Notes under the pieces: model-generated
What the model saw: the letters and a program-made list of their open reading frames with translations, nothing else
Database searches by the model: none
What the model was told of the DNA's origin: nothing
Origin: Pelargonium x hortorum
Lineage: Eukaryota; Streptophyta; Magnoliopsida; Geraniales; Geraniaceae
Assembly: GCA_036897525.1 (NCBI GenBank)
Contig: JAYMTJ010000006.1
Coordinates: 62,001-126,000, forward strand
Length of the DNA: 64,000 nucleotides
Direction of reading: 5' to 3'
Program-made: the position numbers and the translations under genes
In this document: positions 26,511-36,340 of the stretch, piece after piece
Layout of the letters: each line of letters begins with the position of its first letter
How positions within the stretch are numbered: position 1 is the stretch's first letter

Positions 26511-27607
26511 ATCGGATCAAGGGAATAACATAAGTATAGAATTTGTTCGATATATTATAAATTTCATACGCTTATACTTTAGATTATTCCAGGTATGGGG
26601 GATCGTTGCCTTTACCTTTCCTTTAGCTTGACCAAATCCTAATCCTTTAACTGATTCTTTCCGATTTGGTTTACATTGACTGGATCCTTGACTATAAGTG
26701 TTATTAGGAATGGAAGAGCTCTGAACTATGTGAGGAGGCAAGGTTTATCTTGTTTGAAGGAACTGAAAAGGAGTCTATGGCTCCGAATAAAATGAGGAGG
26801 ATTGCTTTAGCTTGGTTTGGATTACTGAGTGCATTTCCGATCGGGCTTGTTGGATTGGTTATGTATCAGTCAGCTTGCCTGGACTTGATTATGGATTGGA
26901 TTGCTTAAGGATGGATTGCTCTTATGGGGTCTACCTTCTCACTCGGCGGGCTGTCCTATATACATTTGTTTGATTTTAGTTTCTCTTTTATCCTATATAG
27001 TAAAGAGTAAAGGTCAGAGATTTATTTTCTATCTTCTATTTTCTGTTGTATGGTGCTTTCTTGTTTTTCTTTGCTCTTTGTCTTCTAAGTTCGAGCTGTT
27101 TTCTTTCTTTTTCTTTACTCATACTCACTTGTTTTCTTGCTTCTCTCCTTATTGGTCTTCTTCTTTTCTCCTTCTTTTCTTTTAACGATAAGAACAAGGA
27201 ACAAGAGGAATGATCCTAAACAACTAACACAGAACAGCAATAATACAAAAAAAAAAGAAAGGGGTGTTCTTTAACTAAGAGCTCTATCTTTCTAGGAAAA
27301 GGACTTCTATTCTATAACTTATATATAAAGGGCATTAAGGAAAGACTATTAACTAATAAGCTTTCTTTCTTTCTTGTTAAACAACTACAGGAATTGTCCC
27401 TTTAGTTAAAGAATCTAGGGTAAGTTAGTAACGGTCTTCTGTTTCTAGTCGGTAAGGTAAGTAAGCTTCAGAGTATCCCGTTTAAGATAGGGAGTCTCTT
27501 AACTAGTACTAAAGGAAGGTAGGCATCTAGAACAGGTAACTTATTTGTGAGATCTGTATTAGGAAGTTCTGGAAAGGTTAGGAGTTTATCTCATTAGCTA
27601 CAAGGAA
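26511..27607. other. GGATTGG-rich and pyrimidine-rich block
   Basis: 26.76-26.92 kb repeats GGATTGG/TGGATT words, and these return at 27.74-27.85 kb. 26.95-27.18 kb is a TTCT-rich tract giving a spurious 94-codon hydrophobic frame with a TTG start. No gene is seen. Confidence 0.5.
27155..27225 (+). repeat. Hairpin repeat family 1, copy E
   Basis: A long TTCTCC-rich pyrimidine tract ends in TTTTAACGATAAGAACAAGG, followed by AACAAGAGGAATGATCCTAA and ACAACTAAC. The pyrimidine tract also creates a spurious hydrophobic open frame. Confidence 0.5.
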
Positions 27608-28115
27608 GATGAGTGTCTCTCAGCTTGTAAACAAGACATAGCTCTAACAACGTAGATCCCGAATACATACAGGCATGTAAATAATTCATTCATCGTACTA
27701 AGCAAGAAAAACAAAGGATTAGGAAAGGATAAACGGACCCAGGTTCTCGGTTGGATTGTATTATTCAGTACATTTCCTTGATTGGTTGTCTTGTCCAAAG
27801 TGAGGATTGGATTAGATTGGACTAGATTGGGAGTTAAGGATTGGTTGGAGTGGAGTACAATACAGAGGCGACAAGGTCGGAGTCATTTCAGTTTCCTATA
27901 ATTCCGGAGTTAGTCAAAGTGTTTTGTTGTAGTGAGTAAATCAAGGTAAGAAAGTACAATCAAGGCAGGTCCGGTTCGTAGGAAAGTTATGAAGGTTAAG
28001 AAAGGTTTAGTTATAGCTCTTAAGACAGCTACAAAGAGTGCAGGTATAATAGCACTCATAAGTTAAGTAAGTAAGAGTATGGCCCTTAAGAAAAGTATAC
28101 AGAATAAGATAGGTA
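27608..28115 (+). repeat. Degenerate repeat R1, left copy
   Basis: Shares three blocks in the same order and at nearly the same distances with 61687-62163. The first is CTCAGCTTGTAAACAAGACA followed by AGCTCT, the second CAGCTACAAAGAGTGCAGG followed by AGCACTCATAAG, and the third ATACAGAATAAGAT. Block distances are 416 and 73 bp here against 406 and 56 bp there. On the minus strand the first block can be read as AMSCLQAE against AWSCLRAE in the other copy, which may be a remnant of a coding sequence. GGATTGG-rich sequence lies between the blocks. Confidence 0.55.
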
Positions 28116-28673
28116 TGATACAGAATAATGGGATAAGAGTTCTACTTTCCCTTTTCCAGTTTAGAAAGATAATTAAGAAAATGGGGTATGAATAAGATAC
28201 AGAAACAAGGTTACAGAAGAGTGAGAAAGCAGTGGTATATGGTATTAATGTACTAATTCATGTACTATAAGAGTCAGACGGCAACTAAGCAGGTATATTT
28301 ATAAAGAAGACTAGGTTTTTGCGACCTGGAAGTCTTAATTTCATAAACTAAAGGAAGGAGTTTAGTGCACTTTGATTGTTTTTACAATATAGCAGACAGA
28401 AAAGCTCTAATTCTTGACAGCCCTTGCCTTAAGAAAACGGGTTTGATTCATTTTCCAATTATACGTCTCCTCAATTTGATAGAAAATTCGGCCAGCTCTA
28501 CTAAGAAATTAGGTCTTATTATTTTACCGTAGTTGAAAGATGAACAAAGATTTGAGTGCATTTCCCTTGGAGAGTAGTCAATTTCAGGGCAGTTTTCTGA
28601 GAAGAATTCTATTTTATATACCGGTAAAAGTTCTCAACCTGTTTTTCATTGTAGAGTAGAAGCGGGATCCCTT

Positions 28674-28717
28674 TTTCGAAAAGTTTAGTCCGCTATATAG
28701 CAAAAACAATAAACCTA
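28674..28717 (+). repeat. Repeat family 3 (CCGCTATA core), copy 1
   Basis: GAAAAGTTTAGTCCGCTATA then TAGCAAAAACAATAAACCTA. Copy 2 lies about 73 bp downstream, making a short tandem pair. Confidence 0.55.
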
Positions 28718-28746
28718 CTTTTCTTTATAGGATCGTTTCCAATTCC

Positions 28747-28788
28747 GGCAAAAAGTAGGAGCCGTATATATGCAAAAACAATAAAACT
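28747..28788 (+). repeat. Repeat family 3, copy 2
   Basis: GCAAAAAGTAGGAGCCGTAT then ATATGCAAAAACAATAAAAC. The right half, GCAAAAACAATAAA, is identical to copy 1. Confidence 0.55.
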
Positions 28789-29060
28789 GCGTTGGTTAAC
28801 TTATTCTTTTCTTTCCTTGTGGGTATGCCCTTAATTAACTTATTGTCAAGGTCAAATTAAATGGAAAGGCTTGCTTTGGCGGAGTCTCTAATCAGAGAAG
28901 TTTAAAGCAGCTAAGAAGCTCTCAAGGGAAGAAAGAATTTTGGAACAAAGTGAGGGAAGATTTATCTTGCTCATTTTAATGACCTAGATAGAAATAGATT
29001 TCGCCCATCCTTTGCAATGAAGGATATGGTAGTGAAGCGAGCAGTTAGGTTCTTTAAAGT

Positions 29061-29134
29061 CTTAGTCTTGTTTCTGATTGGTAGAGCATTGGAAGATTAA
29101 CTGAGCAGCCGTGGGTTCAAATGTGAATAATCTA
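29061..29134 (+). pseudogene. tRNA-like skeleton
   Basis: A good D-arm (GTTT...GATTGGTAGAGC) is followed 26 nt later by GGTTCAAAT. The anticodon position would read ATT, but TTGGA/CTGAG does not form a stem. The 3' T-stem (GTGAA) and the acceptor also do not pair. It resembles an old tRNA of the Asn/Lys type, without proof. Confidence 0.3.
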
Positions 29135-29429
29135 TATTGAGTGCCTTTCAGTTCTATGTCTATGGATCTATGTTCTTCTTTCTCTGTTGCTTTGGTTTTC
29201 TATTTTTGGTTTCTTTCATCCTCAACCGGGTTTCTTAGATTTCTGGATACTAAGTCAGATAGTCGAAGGGTTTTTTATGTTAAAGCTGTGAAGTCCGTCT
29301 TTTCCGATAATAAAGGCAAGTTGTTGAAGCAAGGTATTTTAGAATTGGGGGATATAATATAGATCTCTTCAATTTTAAGGTAAAAGCATGAAATGAACTT
29401 TTTTACTACAGGAATCGCTTTCAGTTTTA

Positions 29430-29463
29430 GAAAAAGTATGGCCGCTATACGTGTAAAACCTCT
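29430..29463 (+). repeat. Repeat family 3, copy 3
   Basis: GAAAAAGTATGGCCGCTATA then CGTGTAAAACCTCTAAA. Preceded by TTTCAGTTTTA; copy 4 has a similar TTTT-rich lead. Confidence 0.45.
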
Positions 29464-31585
29464 AAAAAGTCTATCTTGTATATAGAATTGGTATGGTATC
29501 CAGTTCCCAAAAACGTAAGAATGTCCCTATACAGAAAAAGGGAGAAAATATACCAGGGGTCTCTCCTTCAAAGTACTCCTAGCCCAGAAATTTTAGAGAA
29601 AGTTAGAAAGGGAATTCAAATGGGTTAAGTGATTAGAAAGCGACGGTTATAGTATAGGCAGAGGGGTGTAGAAAGAGTCCTAAGGGAAAATGGGCACAGC
29701 TCGTACGTAAGAAAGTTTTTAGGGTTTAGCACAGGAGAAAGTACGGGCTAAGTAGTTCTTAAGATTGAGATAAAATAAAGGATCTTCAAGCCTGCAGGTA
29801 AGAAACAGAAACACGTGTGAAAAATCAGTAGAAAAAAGTAAGTCAAGTTAGTTGATAGGGTATTCAGATCAGAGGGATTTAGGAAATCTTGATGGTAACT
29901 AGGTCAAACGGAATCTTACGCTTACGAAGTATCTCTATAAACTAACGATAGAGACTCTTTTAGAAAGTTTAGCCTTGTTTTCTTTTCTTTCACCCCAAAA
30001 GGTTTTCTGAGCGGGATTTTTTGAGGAGTCTTTTTATGTAAACCCTTATCTACCTAAAAATGTGCTCATACCATTGTGATTTCGAATTTTAGACTTAGCT
30101 TTTAGCTTAATCCGATTAAATTTAAGATATACTCCTTGCGTGATAGTCGGAGGGATTCGTTATGGTTTTGTTTAAGTTGAGTACAATGAGTTTAGTATGG
30201 GAGACTTTTCTTTCTAATATTTCTAAATCACTAAGGGAATTCCACTAACTCACTAACAAAAGGGGGTTGTTATTATTCTTTCTTTATAGTAGTGAATTTG
30301 TTAATAGGAATCACTTAAGATAAGACTCTTTCAATCAGCCTTCACATTTCCAAGATAAAGAGAATGAAAAGAAAGAGTAGTCACTGAGTTGAGTTTATAG
30401 GAATCCCTATGAAGTCTATGAGAAGTATATCAATTGGTTGAAATGAGTTGTAAAATACTTAGTTTAAACGGGTTTCTTTTCCTTAAATTCGTTATTTCTA
30501 AAACAGAATCCTAAAAGCAGGACATATGAAAGAAAGCAAATCCCATTTCTTGTTCAGAAGTTTGATCTTATAATCTAGCGAATGCCAAAGGAATCTCTAC
30601 CCCTTTAATTTAAGCTCGCAACTATCTAATCTATTAAGAAACTTAAGGCTTTTAGCTTCACTTGCAGGAACTTTATATCCAAACAGGATGCAAATTATCC
30701 CCTATTTATATTCACTCTAAATTCTATAACAAAGGAAGCCTAAATCTTAACTCAGCAGTTGGTTCCGCACGCAAGAAGGGACTTCATCTCTTCAGGCAAC
30801 TACTCTATTGCAAGGGGGTCCCTTCTAAGTCTAAGTCAGTAAAAGACTTTTAAAGTACAACAAGATAAGTGGCTGCAAAAACTTTATAACTCGCTTTGAT
30901 CCATACAGTTCGGATTCCTTTTTTTGAGGTTAATCCAAAGGAGCATGCTTTACACGGGTTACTAAACCCATTCACAAGATAGTTAGTCCCTCACCGGGTA
31001 TAGGTTCTTGAAATTAAGTTTTAGTTTGGAATGTTAAAGAATAGTAAAAAAAATTTCACAGAAGTTCTATCAACTGAGTAAGGAGAAATCAGAATTAGAG
31101 GTATTGTACAGAGAAGTATGGCAGCTTTATTATCCTACTAAAATTCCAGGAACACGTAGCCTTTCTCAGTGACATTATATCTATAAAAAGCAGGGGTAGG
31201 CCTTTCCCTTATTCTGTAGTTTATACGAGTCAGATTGTTTTTTATCAGAGATACTATAAGTAAGAATCTTTTTTTATACTGCTAAGCCTAATATAATATA
31301 CATCTTACTTTTTTAGTAATAAAATGATATATATAAGGAAATAATAGTTTATTTCATAGTTTCTTCTTTATATAATTTTCAATGGGGGCATTCCGTACCC
31401 AAGTCCTAGTTACTAGATTACACTGTCTTATTTTTTTTAATTAAACTAAATTACCCATAACAAAGTTTTTTTCGTTATAGAATAGAGTTGAAGCCTGTTT
31501 TTCCGGTAGTAAGGGACCTAGAACTTACAAAAAAAGTGTTTAAATTGGAGTGAAAGTTTTTTCTTTTAGATTTTAGAGTTTTGGG

Positions 31586-31658
31586 TCTCTTTTTTTGTGT
31601 GCTTTATAATGTAAGCTTTACTCTACTTTAATAAATAGTCTACGGCATTAACCTCCTA
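31586..31658 (+). repeat. Repeat family 2, copy 4
   Basis: TCTTTTTTTGTGTGCTTTAT then AATGTAAGC, TTTACTCTACTTTAATAAAT and ATTAACCTCC. It matches copy 2 along about 70 bp in the same order. Confidence 0.45.
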
Positions 31659-32298
31659 AAAGGGGCTTTTACTCGGTTTTATGGACATATTTATTATCTC
31701 CCAAAGTATATCATTAGCCGATAAGCTACACAGAGCTAGAGGCGTGTACTTTATATATAAGAAAGAGTCCCTTTAGTTATTGTGAGTGCTTTCCAGTATC
31801 TCTAGCAAAAGTAAGTACTCTATAAACCTGTAAGTAAGTTCTTTAACCGGGAGCTGCTCTATATTTTCTGGTCTGTAAAGATAATTCAGTCACTAGTAGA
31901 TATAAGAATTCCTGGACAAGGCCAGGGCTCTCTAATTATCAGGACTCAAAGAGCTTCTTAATGAAGTGAGGGATTTCAAAAAATATAAGAAATCCTATGT
32001 TTTTTTCTGAGTCAGAGAGGTACACACCCTGAAGCTTAGAGGATAGACTAATAGTTTACCGCATAGTGATAAGTACTCTGGAATGCTAAGATATTTGATA
32101 GGAAATCTTTCCTTTGTGGGGAGCTTCTACTTTAATTTATTTAAAGCCAGGAATTGACTATCCTGTTTTTCTTGAGAGTTTAAGTTTAATAGGAGTTTGC
32201 TTATTTCCAGGTTTCTGATTCTAGTTCCAGTTAATAAATGCTAGGGATAAAAGAAGCTAAAGTAAAGAATTTCCTGTAAAGAAGTAAGTGAGAATCTG

Positions 32299-32395
32299 TT
32301 TTCTGGTGGTTGTTATAATGTAAGTATGTACTATACTGATACTACCACTTGGGGGGGGGGGGATCCTGGAACCTACATGCGGATACTCATGATTT
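32299..32395 (+). repeat. Repeat family 2, copy 5, with G12 tract
   Basis: TTTTCTGGTGGTTGTTATAA then TGTAAGTATGTACTATACTG. Twelve G follow at 32351-32362, then GCGGATACTCATGATTTTCG, which resembles CGGATGCACTCAGTCGG downstream of copy 1. The G-run is the longest I see. Confidence 0.45.
32351..32362 (+). repeat. G12 homopolymer
   Basis: Twelve consecutive G followed by ATCC, in DNA where G runs rarely exceed five. Such runs are prone to length error in sequencing. Confidence 0.85.
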
Positions 32396-33112
32396 TCGAT
32401 CAGGGGCTCCCTTTATTATTTATTATAGTAGGAGCACTCCCGCGAGGAGGTATGTATACCCAGTTCATTTTCATTAGGTAAAGAAAGTCGGGGCATTATA
32501 CCTGCTAGTATAAGAGAACTCGAACCTAAATCAATTCTTGCACAACTTTCTTTTGTAGAAGTAGATATAGACAAGGCCCATAATAAAAGGGCCCAAACTA
32601 AGGCTATTTATTAAATTAAGTAGGTGAAAAATCCATCCATAAGGGTATTCCTTAATCTAAAATCTTAAAAGTTTCTCGATAAATAAGTAAACCTACTTAG
32701 GAATTGTAGCTACAGGAAGTCAAGCTGTTGCTAAAGGTTCACTGATTCCGAGTTTTGTATTGCAAGAGATTCTAATGGTGGCAGGCATTCTAAGACAGAA
32801 AAAAAAAGTAAAGCAAGGATGATTTAAATTGGAACTCTCAATCTGAAATGAAACCGATGACATACTTGTGAATTAACTTGTTTGTGTGTTAAGTTAAACG
32901 GATAAAGAATTTAAAAAGAGGTATGAAATAGACTCTTTAATCCACCTACTAAATAGGCTTCGGGGAGTCTCTATTAAATAAAAGGAGGGTCAGAAAGTTT
33001 ATTATCTAAGCGATTCTAATTACTAGAAATTCTTCGATCAAAAGGGTTTAAAGGGTATGTTTCAATTACAATGTTTTAAAAAAGGAAAGGACTTAGGCAC
33101 TAGTCTAAATCT

Positions 33113-33182
33113 AACACTTACGGATTTGAACCTATGCCTTTCAAATGAGCTGCGACTTACCGTATGTTCAGTCAACTTCAAC
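33113..33182 (-). pseudogene. tRNA-like remnant with CAU loop
   Basis: On the minus strand a D-arm GACT/AGTC encloses a loop containing CGGTA. It is followed by CAGCTCATTTGA, which holds a CAT in anticodon position, then ATAGG with T-loop TTCAAAT. The order and words resemble plant tRNA-fMet or tRNA-Ile(CAU). The anticodon stem does not close, the 3' T-stem strand is damaged (CCGTA) and no acceptor pairing is visible. I call it a decayed tRNA of the CAU group and cannot choose between the two. Confidence 0.35.
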
Positions 33183-33555
33183 TAAAAAGAAGAACTTCTT
33201 ATAGATCTTATATATGTATATGATTGCACTTACTCATTTCCTATATTAAAGTAACGACTAATTAATTCTCTATTAATATAAGTGTATAAGTGATTTTGCC
33301 TTTCTTTTTAGGTCCGGAATTATAGTATCTGGTTTTACGGGTTTGCTTAATCAAAGCAGGTACAAACAAATAAGTAGATCTGAGCCTTTTCCTTAGACCC
33401 GCTTTTGTTATTATACAGGAATTTCCTTAAGTCAAGTCTATTATAGGGACGCTGTTCTTACGGAGTATAAAGTATAGGCTCCTATCACTTATTGTTTTCG
33501 GCAACTGCCTGAGTCTTTGGGGGACTCACGAGTTATGACTTTTACTTCTATTTTC

Positions 33556-33780
33556 TTATCTAAGATACGGGTTAACTCCTTGTGTCTGGAATCCATAGAG
33601 TAGCATAGCAATACAAAGTGAATCTATAAGTTCTTTACCGTCTATCCCAATCGGATGATAGTTAGCATCCCAAGAATGAGTAGGAATAGGAATAGAGTTC
33701 ACCGTCGACAGCTTAGGAATACTCCTTCTTTGCCATGCCAATAGCCAGTTGAAAGAGCAAGACCTGCTTACAAGCTCAAC
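33556..33780 (-). CDS. Orphan frame, protein-like composition
   Basis: Seventy-four codons are open between stops. An annotated start would be the TTG at 33741; no ATG lies early in the frame. The product includes SIPIPTHSWDANYHPIGIDG and ends LYGFQTQGVNPYLR. The residue mix (Trp, His, Pro, Asp and Gly spread evenly, no homopolymers) looks more like a real protein piece than the other frames here. The local DNA is also less AT-rich than its flanks and contains CGTCGACAGC, a word similar to ones near 1.0-1.5 kb. I do not recognise a family. It may be a fragment of a former gene brought in with that block of DNA. Chance is still possible at this length. Confidence 0.2.
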   Translation of the reverse strand, partial: VELVSRSCSFNWLLAWQRRSIPKLSTVNSIPIPTHSWDANYHPIGIDGKELIDSLCIAMLLYGFQTQGVNPYLR

Positions 33781-35029
33781 CTAGACTAGATAAGAATCTT
33801 TTCTTTTTAGACTTACCAGATACGGAAGGATAAACCCGGGTCTGATAGTCCCTTGTAGAGGTGCTACTTCATACAAACAAAATTTGAAGAAAAGCGATCG
33901 GTACTGGTAAGAAAGATTTAAAAGACATTCTAGGGATACACAATAAAATTTTGACTTAGCAGTATCAGGATCTAGTCCAACCGGGTACAGAGGACTCGTT
34001 ATATTAGCTACAAAATAAATAGATACTTATCTTAAGTATAAATAATAAATAAGCTTTGCCTAGCAAATAGCCCGGTATTTGGGGCCCTGTATGCGTATGC
34101 TGTTTTCTTTCGACCAAGTAAAAGCAAAAGTACTTTTCAATTCTTATGATCAGTAATTTCTATTGCAATTTAAACTTAACGAGGCTGGGGGAAGCATTAA
34201 CAATTGTACCTATTAGCTTTTACTTTTTAACCTTCACCTAGGAATTTCACGCAAAAGCCTACTCTTTAGTTTTAGTGAAAAAAAGTCAGGAAACTCGAGT
34301 AATATTACTTGTCTAGGTTTAATAAGGTATAGTTATATTCTATTATCTATGCTCGGAATAGCTTTTATTCTACTAGGAAAGAGTGTTGATAACAAGGAAT
34401 TGAAGCTACTCTCTTCTCTAGGGCTAAGCTAGAAATCCGGTATCCTGTTAGGTGTTTTTGAAATGCTGAAATTGCTTAGATAGGTATTATTCTGTCTCTA
34501 TATTATTACTGTTTAAGACCAGGGGCTCTACTGAACAAAGAGGTTTTTATAGATTCACAAGTATAAGTATACCAAGGGGGTCGAATCTAAACAATGAATA
34601 TAGTATAGCATTCTTGAGTTGTAAGAACTAATGAATGGATCTACACCTTTTGAAGATAATGCTAAGAGTCCAATGTATAAACTACAACGAAACTTAAATC
34701 AATTCTATACTTTATAAAAATTTATATTCACTTTAGTTACTGTCCTATATAAAATTCTTGATCTTAAACAAAAAAAAACTATAAAAAAAGCAGTCCGAAA
34801 CGCGAGTTTTTTCCTTATCATATAGCCTTACAATATAAGAATTCATTGTCCTTTTAAATTGAAAGGGTTCCTTTTCTTATGGGTTATTGGATAAGGAGTG
34901 TCTTCCTTACTTAGTAGGGGGTAACGAATTAAGTCAATTCTACACTTAATAGGGCTTCAAATAATAAACGTTCATAACATAAATAACAAGGAAAATCAAG
35001 GAAGCGCTTCTCGGATTTACTCCTATACT

Positions 35030-35098
35030 TCTAAGGTACTTCCCTCGTCAATGATAAGCTGCAGAACCCAAGAGAAATATACCTTAATAAAAGAACTA
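35030..35098 (+). repeat. Hairpin repeat family 1, copy F
   Basis: TTCTAAGGTACTTCCCTCG, then ATGATAAG, then CCAAGAGAAATATACCTTAA followed by TAAAAGAACT. The downstream half is almost the same as copy C; the middle is altered. Confidence 0.48.
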
Positions 35099-35351
35099 AA
35101 GAGATCCCGTACATATATTAACCTGAAGGCATTAACATCTCCTCTTTCTATCAGGTAGCCCTTCTTAATATCGAACTTCTGAACAAGGGAAAGGTTAAAA
35201 AAAGGGGGTTAGTTGCTTTCTTCATGCCATGCTTTTAGAATCTCGGTAAATAAAAATAGAAATAAATAGGTAACCATCTCAACTAAAGAACTCATACGGG
35301 TACCTAATGCTCCTTAGGTCGAAACTGATGCTGCTTGAAATCCGGTAACTC

Positions 35352-35772
35352 TTATGGTTGTATTGCTGAGAGTTTGAACTGATTCCTAAAGTTTCTGAAA
35401 AATAAGTCCGTTAAATAATGCAACTTTCGGTATAAAGGAAATATTTGTTTCACATAATCTCTTATATTAAGCTTGTCGATTTTTTCTTGTTTAAAAATAA
35501 CCAGAATTTTGGTAGTTGAAAATGCTTCGAATTTGAGTACAAGGAACACCTGAACCTAAAAGCTCTGTGCAATAGCTCTCTTCTGGCTTGCTTAGCTCGT
35601 CCAACTGAGACATCCTAACTACCCTTACGCCCTCGTTAAATATCAAATACCTAAGGTGAAATGGGATGTTAATACCAGTCAAATACAAAGTAGGGATATA
35701 GCTCTGGAAAACCATCAAGGATTTATCCATTAAACGCATGAAACTGGTGTTGGATATACGGGTCAAAATCAA
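35352..35772 (-). CDS. Two overlapping orphan frames
   Basis: A 93-codon frame (35491-35772, TTG start; an in-frame ATG opens MRLMDKSLMVFQSYIPTLYL) contains VRVVRMSQLDELSKPEESYC. It overlaps by 59 bp a 65-codon frame in another register (35352-35549) that is basic and aromatic. I see no conserved motif. The pair could be pieces of one decayed host gene or chance; spacing does not decide. Confidence 0.13.
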
Positions 35773-35870
35773 AATTGACCTTAAATCCTCCCTTAACGGA
35801 ATAAATAAAACGCAATTTAGAGGTCATACAATTGATTTTATATAAAGGAAAACTTAGATTCATTGCTAAT

Positions 35871-36040
35871 GTCTAATACAGGGAACCTAATCCTTCTCAA
35901 ATACTGAGGAGAATTAGTTACTAAGCTAATTGACTAGTAAGACCGGCTTGTTTGGTAATATTCCTAATAGATATATAAGCTAATACATGGGAAATCCCTA
36001 ATTACTAAACCCACTAGCTAATGCAAGGACCTAATCCACA
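35871..36040 (+). repeat. CTAAT-rich direct repeats
   Basis: CTAATACAGGGAACCTAATC at the left is echoed about 145 bp later by CTAATGCAAGGACCTAATCC. The words CTAAT, CTAATT and GCTAAT recur between them. It looks like an old local duplication. Confidence 0.4.
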
Positions 36041-36300
36041 AGCTGACAGAGATGGAAATTCACTTACTGGAGAACCTCTTGCTGGAGGGAAAGCTTTGCT
36101 AACAAACTAGGGAAATTACTAGCTTGAGAATAGCTGACAAAGAAAGAAATTCCGGAAATCCCGAGATTTCTCTACTTTATTTACGGGCATAGCCAGCCTG
36201 TACAGCGTACGCAGGGATCTCCTGTTATTGAGGAGGGCTACTTTCTAAAATAAAAATAAAAAAAAAAGCATAAAGTTAAATAATCAGTACTAAAACGGTT

Positions 36301-36340
36301 TTGAAAAAAGTAGTCCGCTATACTGTAAAATCAATAAACC
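36301..36340 (+). repeat. Repeat family 3, copy 4
   Basis: TTGAAAAAAGTAGTCCGCTA then TACTGTAAAATCAATAAACC. Nearest to copy 1 in the left half. Confidence 0.5.

Noticed and set aside
26901-27185. 94-codon hydrophobic frame
   Set aside because: TTG start and a product made of Phe/Leu/Ser runs that simply reflect a TTCT-rich tract.
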